From: VRUE01 sp036379955
Lineage (GTDB): Bacteria > Actinomycetota > Thermoleophilia > Solirubrobacterales > 70-9
DNA: 18,285 bases
Reading direction: 5' to 3'
NCBI GenBank assembly: GCA_036379955.1
Contig: DASVFR010000019.1
Coordinates: forward strand, 1 to 18,285
In this document: piece by piece, positions 1 to 6,651 of the stretch
Layout of the letters: every line of letters starts with the position of its first letter
Numbering within the stretch: position 1 is the first letter of the stretch
Notes under the pieces: model-generated
Told to the model about the DNA's origin: nothing
The model's input: only the letters and a program-made list of their open reading frames with translations
Databases searched by the model: none
Made by a program: the position numbers and the translations under genes

Positions 1-44
1 GCGCCGGTGATTAACGGTCCATATGGGTACTCAACTACCGGCGC
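1..44. repeat. 8-bp inverted repeat at the window edge
   Basis: GCGCCGGT at 1-8 is the exact reverse complement of ACCGGCGC at 37-44, with 28 bases between them. The stem may continue beyond the left edge, so it could be the end of a terminator or an operator of a gene outside the window. There is no T-run after it. The arms are short and GC-rich, so chance is a real alternative. Confidence 0.3.
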
Positions 45-111
45 GTCCCCGAGGGCGCGCCAAGCACGCCACGTCGACTCGCTCTGAGACTCCGTGTATA
101 TGACGAGCCCG

Positions 112-118
112 TAATAAT
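112..118 (+). promoter_or_regulatory. possible -10 box of the first gene
   Basis: TAATAAT is the most AT-rich patch in front of the first gene and lies 14 bases before its ATG. Transcription would start about 6-8 bases before the start codon. That fits the lack of any Shine-Dalgarno sequence, giving a near-leaderless mRNA. No convincing -35 box was found. Two in-frame TAA codons overlap the same bases and also bar an upstream extension of the reading frame. Confidence 0.3.
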
Positions 119-132
119 GTACGTTCTCGTTT

Positions 133-594
133 ATGGCAGCGGACGACTTCCCGGCGGAGTTCTCGGGGGCGGTGGGGAGGCTCCAGGTCGCCGTCCTGGA
201 GGCCTGCCGGCAGCAGCAGGAGTGGCCGGCAAAGGTCGCGGTGGGAATCCGCGCCGCCGTCGACTTCGCGATCGCCGAGCCGGCGGAGGTGCGCCTGCTG
301 ACGATCGAAGCGCTGATCCAGCGCCCTGACGGCGGCCGTCGCTACGTGCGGACGATCGAGCACTTCGCCGAGCTGCTGCGCGCCGTCACGCCCGAGGACC
401 GCCGCCGTCCCGCGAGCACCGAGCTGGCCTTGATCGGCGGCCTGGCGACGACGATCTCCCACCACCTGCGCGCTGACGTCGTCGGCGAGCTCGGTGAGAG
501 CGTGCCCGACCTGGTCGAGTTCACCCTGCTGCCCTACCTAGGGCACGAGGATGCCCAGCGCTGGGCCCGCTGGATGTCGGCCCAAACCGCCTGA
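133..594 (+). CDS. TetR-type C-terminal domain protein lacking the DNA-binding half
   Basis: The 153-residue product aligns by eye with the C-terminal, ligand-binding and dimerising half of the three TetR proteins that follow. It shares the pattern of an acidic residue-rich helix, an E-A-L segment, a G-G-x-A/T segment and a closing L-V-E-F-x-x-x-P-Y-L-G motif (near residues 126-136). The roughly 45-residue helix-turn-helix domain that normally comes first is missing. The frame is closed by stops at 85-87 and 112-117, and none of the three forward frames of 1-132 encodes an HTH. It is therefore either a remnant of a TetR gene or a stand-alone effector-binding or dimerisation partner of the neighbouring regulators. 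The intact frame favours a maintained gene. It converges on the next TetR gene with 35 bases between the stops. Confidence 0.7.
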   Translation: MAADDFPAEFSGAVGRLQVAVLEACRQQQEWPAKVAVGIRAAVDFAIAEPAEVRLLTIEALIQRPDGGRRYVRTIEHFAELLRAVTPEDRRRPASTELALIGGLATTISHHLRADVVGELGESVPDLVEFTLLPYLGHEDAQRWARWMSAQTA

Positions 595-629
595 GCCGGG
601 GTCTCCTTCGAACGCCGTCGATCGACAGC

Positions 630-1388
630 TCAGGCGACCGGCACGGCCAGCTCCTCGGCGGCCGCCTCGTGCCCTTCGTAGGGGAGCACCGCGAAGTACA
701 TCAGCGAGGGCAACAGCGAGTCGAGGTCCGCGGTCTCTTCCCGGTTCAGCCTCGAGTAGAGCAGTGCCTCGACTCCGCCGACGACGCCGGCCGCCGAGAT
801 CGCGGAGGGCGCGATTCCCTTCGGCAGCTCTTCGCGCACGTTGCGGTCGAGGCAGGCGGCGAAATGGTCGAGCAGCTCGTCGCGGCGAACCAGCGCCTCC
901 GGGCAGGCGGCCCGCGCCTCGACCACGAGCGTCGCCGCCGCGTCGGGCTCCTCGGCGACGAAGCGAAGCAGCTCTTCCATGCCGGACCGCAGGCGCTCGC
1001 GCCAACTTCCCTCCGCCGTCGAGACGGCCCCGTCGACCCGCTGGCGCAGCTTTGCAGCCGCCGCGTCGAAGGCGGCCAGGAAGCAGTGTTCCTTGTTCTT
1101 GAACTGCTCGTAGAAGGTTGGCCGCGAGACGCCGGCCCGCACGAGCACGTCCTGGACGTTCATCTCGCGGTAGCCCAGTTCAGCGGTTGCCCGCAGGATC
1201 GCCGCGAGGATGCGCTCACGCTGAATCGCGCTGACCAGGTCGGTCGGCAAGGATCGGATCCCAGAGGGGAACTTGCCGTCGCCGCCGGCGAGGAGGTCGG
1301 CTGCGGCGCCGATCTCCGCCGGGCTCCAGCGGTTCCCAATCGCGTCGAAGAGCTTCTCGTGGCTAAGTTGGATCCTGGTTGAAGACAT
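630..1388 (-). CDS. TetR/AcrR family transcriptional regulator
   Basis: The 252-residue protein has an N-terminal extension of about 50 residues, longer than in most TetR proteins. A TetR_N helix-turn-helix follows at roughly residues 55-103: R-E-R-I-L-A-A-I, then V-L-V-R-A-G-V-S-R-P-T-F-Y-E-Q-F-K-N-K-E. The rest is the all-helical effector-binding domain, ending in the same F-x-x-x-P-Y-x-G element as its neighbours. It should bind an operator as a dimer and release it on binding a small ligand that cannot be predicted. The ATG is preceded by AGG about 8 bases upstream. The gene is divergent from the next TetR gene, with 105 bases between the starts, so the two probably share or cross-regulate a control region. 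Confidence 0.9.
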   Translation of the reverse strand: MSSTRIQLSHEKLFDAIGNRWSPAEIGAAADLLAGGDGKFPSGIRSLPTDLVSAIQRERILAAILRATAELGYREMNVQDVLVRAGVSRPTFYEQFKNKEHCFLAAFDAAAAKLRQRVDGAVSTAEGSWRERLRSGMEELLRFVAEEPDAAATLVVEARAACPEALVRRDELLDHFAACLDRNVREELPKGIAPSAISAAGVVGGVEALLYSRLNREETADLDSLLPSLMYFAVLPYEGHEAAAEELAVPVA

Positions 1389-1390
1389 CG

Positions 1391-1428
1391 AGGAACCTAT
1401 TCGTTTCTTTTAGGAACACGAGCAGTTC
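1391..1428. promoter_or_regulatory. candidate operator region between divergent TetR genes
   Basis: AGGAAC occurs twice in direct orientation, at 1391-1396 and 1412-1417, spaced 21 bp (two helical turns). Overlapping them are a short dyad CCTA-N11-TAGG (1396-1414) and a second short dyad GAAC-N7-GTTC (1414-1428). The patch between is unusually AT-rich for this DNA. TetR proteins usually bind such dyads beside their own promoter. All arms are short, so exact operator limits are inference. Confidence 0.35.
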
Positions 1429-1493
1429 GCGCAAAGTACCACAGGTGCAAATGGCGCGCAAGGCGTGAGCCGGTGTGGAGGTATCCTTGGTCC

Positions 1494-2138
1494 ATGCGGT
1501 CGCGAGCCCAGGGAGCCCAGGAGGGGTCCGCCCGCCCCGAGATCTCCCGTGAGTTCATCGCCGTCCACAAGCGGCGGCGAATCATGGACGCGATCGCCGA
1601 GCTGAGCGCGGAGCAGGGCTATGACGCGACCAAGATCGGCGACATCGTGCGTCGTGCCGGCGTCGCGCGCAAGACGCTCTACGACAACTTCGACGGCAAG
1701 GAGGAGGTCTTCCTCAGCGCCTTCGACGCCGCCTACGAGGAAGTCACCCGGCGCGTGGAGGGGGCCTGCGCCGCGGCCGAGGGGGACTGGGACGAGCGCC
1801 TCGCCGCTGGGCTCGCCGCCCTCCTCGGCTACGTCGCCGAACGGCCGGCTATGGCCCGAATGTGCCTGATCGAGGCGCTCTCGGCCACTCCCGCCGCCAA
1901 AGAGCGCTACGAGGACGCCCTGGGAGCGTTCGTCGGGCTCACCGGCCGGATCGTCCCCCGCGACGAGCGCCTGCCCGAGACGATCGACGAGACGGTCGTC
2001 GGTGGCGTCGCCTGGATCGTCTACCAGAAGGTTCGCCGGGGGGAGGCGGCCCGCGCCGAGGAGCTGCTGCCCGAGCTGACCGAATTCATGACCGCTCCGT
2101 ACTTGGGCGCGGCGGCGGCGGATCGAACCCGCATCTAG
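1494..2138 (+). CDS. TetR/AcrR family transcriptional regulator (tandem copy 1)
   Basis: The 214-residue protein has a TetR_N helix-turn-helix at about residues 25-72: R-R-R-I-M-D-A-I, then I-V-R-R-A-G-V-A-R-K-T-L-Y-D-N-F-D-G-K-E. A helical ligand-binding domain follows and ends L-T-E-F-x-x-x-P-Y-L-G. I chose the ATG at 1494 because GGAGG lies at 1477-1481. The spacing of 12 bases is a little long, and a GTG at 1473 in the same frame is possible. The next gene encodes a protein of the same length and plan after a 29-bp gap, so the two look like a tandem duplication in one transcript. The ligand is unknown. Confidence 0.9.
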   Translation: MRSRAQGAQEGSARPEISREFIAVHKRRRIMDAIAELSAEQGYDATKIGDIVRRAGVARKTLYDNFDGKEEVFLSAFDAAYEEVTRRVEGACAAAEGDWDERLAAGLAALLGYVAERPAMARMCLIEALSATPAAKERYEDALGAFVGLTGRIVPRDERLPETIDETVVGGVAWIVYQKVRRGEAARAEELLPELTEFMTAPYLGAAAADRTRI

Positions 2139-2167
2139 AGCCCGACGCTGGCACACTCCATGCCGCA

Positions 2168-2812
2168 GTGGAGGTCGAACGACTCCCCCGGGGGCGGCAT
2201 GGGTTGTCGCGCGAGTACGTCGCGCGGAACCAGCGTGAGCGCGTGCTCGCGGCGCTTGCCGAGTGCCTCTACGAGCGCGGCTTCGCAGCCACCACGATCT
2301 CGATGATCAGCCGCCGGGCCGGCGTCTCCAAGGGCGACTTCTACAAGCAGTTCGAGAGCAAGGACGCCTGCTTCCTCCAGGCCTACGACGATGCCGTCGC
2401 CCAGTTCCACGAGGGCACGGTCGCCGCCTGCGAGGGTGAGAAGGAGTGGGCGGCGGGCGTTCTCGCCGCTCTCGCCGCGCTCCTCGACCTGCTCGCGAGC
2501 CGGCCGCCGCAGGCGCGGCTCGTCCTCGTCGAGGGGCTGCGCGTCGGCAAGGGCGTCTACGACCGCTATCAGGAGGCGTTGCTCGCCTTCGTCTCCCACC
2601 TGCGCGCCGGCGCGCCGGCGCCGGCAGGGGCGGTCAGTCCACCGGCGGCCACCGACGAGGCGGTCGTCGGCGGCATCGCCTCGCTGCTCTCGCGCCGTGT
2701 CGCGGCCGGCGAGGTCGAGCAGCTGCCCGACTTCCTGCCGCAGGTTGCGGAATTCGCCCTCGCCCCGTACCTGGGTGCAGCCGAGGCCCGGCGCATAATC
2801 TCGGAGCGATGA
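2168..2812 (+). CDS. TetR/AcrR family transcriptional regulator (tandem copy 2)
   Basis: The product has a TetR_N domain (R-E-R-V-L-A-A-L, then I-S-R-R-A-G-V-S-K-G-D-F-Y-K-Q-F-E-S-K-D) and a helical effector domain ending V-A-E-F-x-x-x-P-Y-L-G. No ATG exists in the right place. I chose GTG 2168 because it gives 214 residues, the same as the preceding paralogue, with a matching S-R-E-[FY] segment before the HTH. GTG 2174 and TTG 2204 are alternatives, and none has a strong Shine-Dalgarno. The stop codon overlaps the next ATG as ATGA (2809-2812), so translation is probably coupled to the dCTP deaminase. That makes nucleotide stress or a linked pathway a possible, unproven, context for this regulator. 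Confidence 0.87.
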   Translation: MEVERLPRGRHGLSREYVARNQRERVLAALAECLYERGFAATTISMISRRAGVSKGDFYKQFESKDACFLQAYDDAVAQFHEGTVAACEGEKEWAAGVLAALAALLDLLASRPPQARLVLVEGLRVGKGVYDRYQEALLAFVSHLRAGAPAPAGAVSPPAATDEAVVGGIASLLSRRVAAGEVEQLPDFLPQVAEFALAPYLGAAEARRIISER

Positions 2813-3981
2813 TCGACGGCGAGGCGGGGGCGGGCGCGGCGAGCGAAGCGGCCACGGGCACGATGCCCGGGGTCTTTCCCTCCCAGGCCCTGGAGGAGGC
2901 GATCGCCGCCGAGTGGATCGGCTCCGGCGACTACCGCATCCGCTCGGAGGCGATCCAGCCGGCCAGCATCGACCTGCGCCTCGGCGACTTCGCCTGGGCC
3001 CTGCGCTGCTCCTTCCTGCCCGACGTCGACTCGACCGTGGAGGAGAAGATCGAGGGGCTCGCCTTCCAGCGAGTCGACCTGCGCGACGGCGCCGTGCTCG
3101 AGCGCGACCGCCCTTACCTGGTGCCGCTGATCGAGGAGCTGGCGCTGCCCGAGGACGTGCGCGCCAAGGCCAACCCGAAGAGCTCGACCGGGCGGCTCGA
3201 CGTCTTCACCCGCGTGCTCACCGACCGCCACCACCGCTTCGACGAGATTCGCCCCGGCTACCGCGGCAAGCTCTACCTCGAGGTAGTGCCGCGCTCCTTC
3301 GCGATCCAAGTGCGGACCGGGCTCTCGCTCAACCAGCTGCGCCTGGCGCGCGGCGACGTGCGCCTCGGCGACGAGGAGATCCGCTCGCTGCAGGACGAGT
3401 TCCCGCTGCTCTACCTCGACTCCCACGCCCTGCGCGAGTCCGAGCTGGCGCTGGCCGACGGCCTCTTCCTCAGCGTCGACCTCTCCGGCCCGGCCGACCG
3501 CATCGTCGGCTACCGGGCGAAGAAGAACAGCCTGCCGATCGACCTCTCCCGCATCCGCGCCTACCGTTGGACCGACTACTGGGACCCGGTCTTCCCCGAG
3601 GCCGGCTCGAAGATCGTGCTCGAGCCCGAGATCTTCTATCTCCTGCTCTCCGCCGAGGGGGTCTGCATCCCGCCCCAGATCGCCGCCGAGATGATGGCCT
3701 ACGACCCGACCGCGGGCGAGCTGCGCACCCACTACGCCGGCTTCTTCGACCCCGGCTTCGGCTACGACCCGGCCGGCGACCGCCACGGCAGCCGCGCGGC
3801 GCTGGAGGTGCGCGCCCGCGACGTCTCCTTCATGGTCGAGCACCGCCAGCCGGTCTGCAAGCTGGCGCTGGAGAGGACCAACGCCCCGGCGGAGCGCTTG
3901 TATGGCCAGCAGCTCGGATCCAACTACCAGGGCCAGGTCACGATGTTGAGCAAGCACTTCGAGGAGTCAGGCGGGGCTTAG
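2809..3981 (+). CDS. dcd: 2'-deoxycytidine 5'-triphosphate deaminase, double-domain (PF06559-type)
   Basis: It is predicted to deaminate dCTP to dUTP, feeding dUMP and thymidylate synthesis in the cytoplasm. The 390-residue protein resembles the long, two-domain Dcd family rather than the short E. coli enzyme. Domain 1 holds Q-P-A-S-I-D-L-R-L-G (about residues 50-59), N-P-K-S-S-T-G-R (122-129) and Y-L-E-V (Glu158), which match the substrate and catalytic loops of dCTP deaminases. Domain 2 repeats the jelly-roll plan with H-Y-A-G-F-F-D-P-G-F-G (from residue 308) and A-L-E-V-R. The C-terminal G-S-N-Y-Q-G-Q-x-x-x-L-S-K-H-F is typical. The ATG overlaps the TetR stop; GGAG is only 2 bases before it, so an internal ATG at 2863 is a fallback. 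The last 15 bases overlap the convergent merR gene. Confidence 0.93.
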   Translation: MIDGEAGAGAASEAATGTMPGVFPSQALEEAIAAEWIGSGDYRIRSEAIQPASIDLRLGDFAWALRCSFLPDVDSTVEEKIEGLAFQRVDLRDGAVLERDRPYLVPLIEELALPEDVRAKANPKSSTGRLDVFTRVLTDRHHRFDEIRPGYRGKLYLEVVPRSFAIQVRTGLSLNQLRLARGDVRLGDEEIRSLQDEFPLLYLDSHALRESELALADGLFLSVDLSGPADRIVGYRAKKNSLPIDLSRIRAYRWTDYWDPVFPEAGSKIVLEPEIFYLLLSAEGVCIPPQIAAEMMAYDPTAGELRTHYAGFFDPGFGYDPAGDRHGSRAALEVRARDVSFMVEHRQPVCKLALERTNAPAERLYGQQLGSNYQGQVTMLSKHFEESGGA

Positions 3982-4434
3982 CTCGCGCAGGCGGGACTGC
4001 ACGCGCTTGCGCTTGGAGAGCAGCTCTTCTTCGAGCTTGGAGATCTCGTCGCGGCGGCGACGGACGAGGGAGAGCTGGCGGTCGATGTGGCCGCGGGACT
4101 CTTCGAGGATCTGGCGCTGGCGGACGGGGTCCTCGACGCCGCCCTCCCACTCGCGGCGCAGGCCGGCGCGGGCGTCCTCCGCCTCGACCAGTTGCTTCAA
4201 CTCCTCCAGCGGGAGGCCGAGCAGGTCCTTGAGCCGCAGCAGGTCGGCGAGCCGCTCGACGTCCTCCTCGGCGTAGGTGCGATGGGCGCCGCGCTCGCGG
4301 ACGGCCGAGGGCGGTAGGAGCCCGATCTCCTCGTAGTAGCGGATCGTCCGCGGCGTCGTCCCGGCCAGGCGGGCCACGTCGCCGATGCGCAGCTCGGTCA
4401 TGGCAGCCGGGTCCCTGGGGGGCGGTGAGGTCAC
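3967..4434 (-). CDS. MerR family transcriptional regulator
   Basis: The 155-residue protein starts with the MerR winged helix: R-I-G-D-V-A-R-L-A-G-T-T-P-R-T-I-R-Y-Y-E-E-I-G-L-L-P-P, then the wing R-T-Y-A-E-E-D-V-E-R-L. A long charged coiled coil (about residues 90-150) for dimerisation follows. There is no cysteine pattern of a metal sensor. The GTG start at 4434 overlaps the exporter stop as GTGA and has GAGG about 7 bases upstream, so translation is probably coupled. An ATG at 4401, nearer the conserved domain, is the alternative. Being the second gene of the exporter operon, it likely regulates that operon through the dyad at 6013-6028. Confidence 0.9.
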   Translation of the reverse strand: MTSPPPRDPAAMTELRIGDVARLAGTTPRTIRYYEEIGLLPPSAVRERGAHRTYAEEDVERLADLLRLKDLLGLPLEELKQLVEAEDARAGLRREWEGGVEDPVRQRQILEESRGHIDRQLSLVRRRRDEISKLEEELLSKRKRVQSRLRELSPA

Positions 4435-5990
4435 GGCGTCGCCTCGACCTCCTCGCGAACCGCCTCCCCGAAGGCCCCCACGCCCCCCGCCCCCTCGGGT
4501 GCAACGTTTTCTTCAGGCATTACATGGTCAACGCGTTGCACCTCGGCGGTTTCGGCAGCCGCGTGCGGGCGCAGCAGCGAGATCCCGGCGCCGAGCAGCG
4601 AGGTCGCGGCGAGGACCCAGAGCGCCGTGTGCATGTTGTCGATGAAGGGGGCGAGCTGGGCTCCGCTTAGCCCCGAGGCGAGGCCGGAGAAGATCGCGAA
4701 GAGGACCGGTTTCGGCACCGCGGCGGTGACGACCGCCATCACGAAGGCGATCGAGATGATCGCGCCCGTGTTCTGCAGCATCATCCGCGCGCCCGCCGCG
4801 ACGCCGCGACGCTGGACCGGCACCGTGCCCATCATCGCCGCCGTGTTCGGCGAGTTGAACATCCCCGAGCCGATCCCGACGAGCGCCAGCCAGAGCATGC
4901 TCTGCCAGTAGGGGCTGCCGGCCTGCAGCGTCGTCATCCCGGCGAGGGCGAGGGCGCTGACCAGCATGCCGAGCGCCGCCAGCGCGCGCGAGCCGTGCCG
5001 GTCGGCCCAGATCCCCGCCAGCGGCGAGGCGACGAGCATGCCGAGCGCCATCGGGGCGAGCTTGACCCCGGCCTCGATCGGGTCGTTGCCCTGGGCGCCC
5101 TGGAAGTAGAAGACGAAGACGAAGAGCAGCGCGAAGCGCGAGAGGCCGTTGACGAAGGCAGCCCCGGTGGCGGCCGCGAACATCCGGTTGCGGAAGATCG
5201 AGAGGTCGAGCATCGGCGCCCGCACGCGGCTCTCGACCAGGACGAAGAGGGGCAGCAGAACTACCCCGACGGCGAGCCCGGCGATCGTCAGCGGGTCGTC
5301 CCAGCCCGAGATGCCGCCGCGCGAGAGGCCGTAGACGAGGCCGGTGAGGCCGGCGACGAAGGTGAGGATGCCGAGCACGTCGATGCCGCGCTCGGCGTCG
5401 GGCTCGGCCAGCTCGTGTAGGACCAGACCGCCCCAGACGGCGCCGGCGAGGCCGAGCGGCACGTTGAACCAGAAGACCCAGTGCCAGGAGATCGCGACCA
5501 GCGCTCCGCCGAGCACCGGCCCGAGCACCAGCCCGGTCGCGGCGACCATCGTGTTGGTGCCCATCGCCAGGCCGAGCTGCTCCCGGGGGAAGGCGTCGGT
5601 GACCAGGGCGGCGGCGTTGGCGAAGAGGAAGGCGCCGCCGATTCCCTGCAGCACGCGCCAGAGGATCAGCTCCGTCCCGTTCGCCGAGAAGCCGGCGCCG
5701 AGCGAGGCCGCGGCGAAGACGAGGAAGCCGGCGACGTAGGCGCTCTTGCGGCCGAAGACGTCGGAGAGCCGGCCCGCCGTCAGCACCAGGACGGTCGAGG
5801 AGATCATGTAGGCGAGGATCACCCAGACCAGCTCCAGCAGGCTGGTCCCGAGCGAGCGCTCGAGGTCGGGCAGGGCGATGATCAGCGTCCCCGAGTTGGT
5901 CGCCACCAGCAGCATCCCCAGGCTCGTGCAGGAGAGCGCCCACCACTTGTAGTGCTCGTGATCGGCCGCGACCCCGGCCCCTGCCGGCAT
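4431..5990 (-). CDS. MFS drug/solute exporter, DHA2 (EmrB/QacA) family, 14 TM segments
   Basis: This predicted proton-coupled exporter of the cytoplasmic membrane has about 519 residues and some 14 hydrophobic segments. Motif A after TM2 reads G-R-L-S-D-V-F-G-R-K, and the antiporter motif C in TM5 reads G-x-x-L-G-P-V-L-G-G; both are usual in the DHA2 family. The C-terminus is a short charged tail. A GTG at 6023 would add 11 residues, but it lies inside a dyad that looks like a MerR operator and close to the likely transcription start, so I prefer ATG 5990. No strong Shine-Dalgarno decides the matter. The gene is co-transcribed with the downstream merR and divergent from the ytoQ-like gene. 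The substrate cannot be told from sequence. Confidence 0.92.
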   Translation of the reverse strand: MPAGAGVAADHEHYKWWALSCTSLGMLLVATNSGTLIIALPDLERSLGTSLLELVWVILAYMISSTVLVLTAGRLSDVFGRKSAYVAGFLVFAAASLGAGFSANGTELILWRVLQGIGGAFLFANAAALVTDAFPREQLGLAMGTNTMVAATGLVLGPVLGGALVAISWHWVFWFNVPLGLAGAVWGGLVLHELAEPDAERGIDVLGILTFVAGLTGLVYGLSRGGISGWDDPLTIAGLAVGVVLLPLFVLVESRVRAPMLDLSIFRNRMFAAATGAAFVNGLSRFALLFVFVFYFQGAQGNDPIEAGVKLAPMALGMLVASPLAGIWADRHGSRALAALGMLVSALALAGMTTLQAGSPYWQSMLWLALVGIGSGMFNSPNTAAMMGTVPVQRRGVAAGARMMLQNTGAIISIAFVMAVVTAAVPKPVLFAIFSGLASGLSGAQLAPFIDNMHTALWVLAATSLLGAGISLLRPHAAAETAEVQRVDHVMPEENVAPEGAGGVGAFGEAVREEVEATP

Positions 5991-6012
5991 TCCAGCCCGT
6001 CCCAATCTTATC

Positions 6013-6028
6013 TTTACGTTCACGTCAA
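6013..6028. promoter_or_regulatory. candidate MerR-family operator
   Basis: TTTACGTTCACGTCAA is a near-palindrome (6 of 8 paired positions match) with ACGT half-sites two bases apart. It closely resembles the TTGACGT-N2-ACGTAAA class of sites known for LiuR-like MerR regulators. It lies at the start of the exporter/merR operon, 3' of a TAGAAT -10 candidate on the minus strand, where a bound protein could block transcription. The assignment to the MerR protein encoded in the same operon is inference. Confidence 0.55.
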
Positions 6029-6032
6029 TTAA

Positions 6033-6038
6033 ATTCTA
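6033..6038 (-). promoter_or_regulatory. -10 box candidate of the exporter/merR operon
   Basis: On the minus strand the sequence reads TAGAAT, one base off the TATAAT consensus. It would place the transcription start near 6025, within the MerR-like dyad. No good -35 hexamer is visible at 16-18 bp. On the opposite strand TAGGAT at 6054-6059 is a similar candidate for the divergent gene at 6069. Confidence 0.4.
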
Positions 6039-6068
6039 GCCAAAGTGACGGGCTAGGATGGATGGGCG

Positions 6069-6530
6069 ATGGCGGAGCGGACTTGGCGCGTCTACCTCTC
6101 GGGCGAGATCCACTCGGACTGGCGGGAGCGGATCGAGGCCGGGGTGGGGGAGGCCGGACTGCCGGTCGAGCTTTCGGCGCCGGTCACCGACCACGCGGCG
6201 TCCGACGATGCGGGGACGGGGACCCTCGGCGAGGAGCCGACTCCGTTCTGGCGCGACCACATGGGCGCCGGCGTCAACGCGATCCGCACGCAGACGCTGA
6301 TCCGCGCCGCCGACGTGGTCGTCGTCCGCTTCGGCGACAAATACCGCCAGTGGAACGCGGCCTTCGACGCCGGTTTCGCCGCTGCGCTCGGCAAGCCGCT
6401 AGTCACCCTGCACGACCCCGAGCTCGACCACGCGCTGAAGGAGGTCGACCGGGCGGCGCAGGCGACGGCTCGCACCGCCGATCAGGTAGTCGCCGTTCTG
6501 CGCTACGCGATCCGGGGCGAATTGGCTTAG
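6069..6530 (+). CDS. ytoQ: YtoQ family protein (nucleoside 2-deoxyribosyltransferase-like)
   Basis: The 153-residue protein matches the YtoQ family by its opening V-Y-L-S-G-E-I-H-S-D-W-R, the central I-R-T-Q-T-L-I-R-A-A-D-V-V-V-V-R-F-G-D-K-Y-R-Q-W-N-A-A-F-D-A-G, and the later G-K-P-L-V-T-L-H. Length and order equal the usual full-length protein. The family is classed with nucleoside 2-deoxyribosyltransferases by fold, but its reaction is not established, so a role in nucleotide salvage is inference. The ATG has AGGA and GGATGG upstream. It is divergent from the exporter operon (78 bases from the preferred start) and is followed by two hairpins, the second a clear terminator. Confidence 0.9.
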   Translation: MAERTWRVYLSGEIHSDWRERIEAGVGEAGLPVELSAPVTDHAASDDAGTGTLGEEPTPFWRDHMGAGVNAIRTQTLIRAADVVVVRFGDKYRQWNAAFDAGFAAALGKPLVTLHDPELDHALKEVDRAAQATARTADQVVAVLRYAIRGELA

Positions 6531-6540
6531 GAACACGGTT

Positions 6541-6560
6541 CGCGGCTGTACTTAGCCGCG
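6541..6560. other. perfect 7-bp hairpin after ytoQ
   Basis: CGCGGCT (6541-6547) pairs perfectly with AGCCGCG (6554-6560) around a 6-base loop, 10 bases after the ytoQ stop. No T-run follows, so it is not a classical terminator by itself. It may stabilise the mRNA end ahead of the strong terminator 33 bases further on. Confidence 0.5.
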
Positions 6561-6592
6561 ATCAATGCGAGTTCTGCCGTATCTGCCGTAGA

Positions 6593-6620
6593 GAGGCCCG
6601 GGAGACCGGGCCTCTTGTTT
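6593..6620 (+). terminator. Rho-independent terminator of ytoQ
   Basis: GAGGCCCGG (6593-6601) and CCGGGCCTC (6606-6614) form a perfect 9-bp stem with a GAGA tetraloop, followed by TTGTTT. It ends ytoQ transcription and insulates the SOS-type promoter region of the radical SAM gene that begins just downstream. Confidence 0.85.
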
Positions 6621-6636
6621 CTGTAGGCATTGTATG

Positions 6637-6650
6637 CGAACATACGTTCG
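6637..6650. promoter_or_regulatory. LexA (Cheo/SOS) box
   Basis: CGAACATACGTTCG fits the Gram-positive and actinobacterial LexA consensus CGAAC-N4-GTTCG with both half-sites perfect. It ends one base before the preferred ATG (6652) of the radical SAM gene. It is overlapped by a second perfect dyad, CATACG-TT-CGTATG (6641-6654), and flanked by two direct copies of GTATGCG (6632-6638, 6650-6656). LexA bound here would block transcription of the gene until DNA damage. The site choice rests on the exact motif; LexA itself is not in this window. Confidence 0.75.
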
Positions 6651-6651
6651 T

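Noticed and set aside
2569..3957. A 462-residue minus-strand frame opposite dcd
   Set aside because: It is the antisense of a well-conserved dCTP deaminase and shows no family features of its own.
4995..6032. Long open frames on the plus strand opposite the DHA2 exporter
   Set aside because: They are low-complexity, charged or proline/arginine-rich translations of the strand opposite a clear 14-TM transporter and follow its codon bias.
6528..6547. TTAGGAACACG shared between the ytoQ 3' end and the TetR intergenic region (1410-1420)
   Set aside because: In the first place it overlaps the ytoQ stop codon and has no promoter near; an 11-base match within 18 kb can be chance.
6634..6651. ATG 6634 as the start of the radical SAM gene
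   Set aside because: It would put the whole LexA box inside the coding sequence and add six residues before M-R-W-D, where homologues begin.
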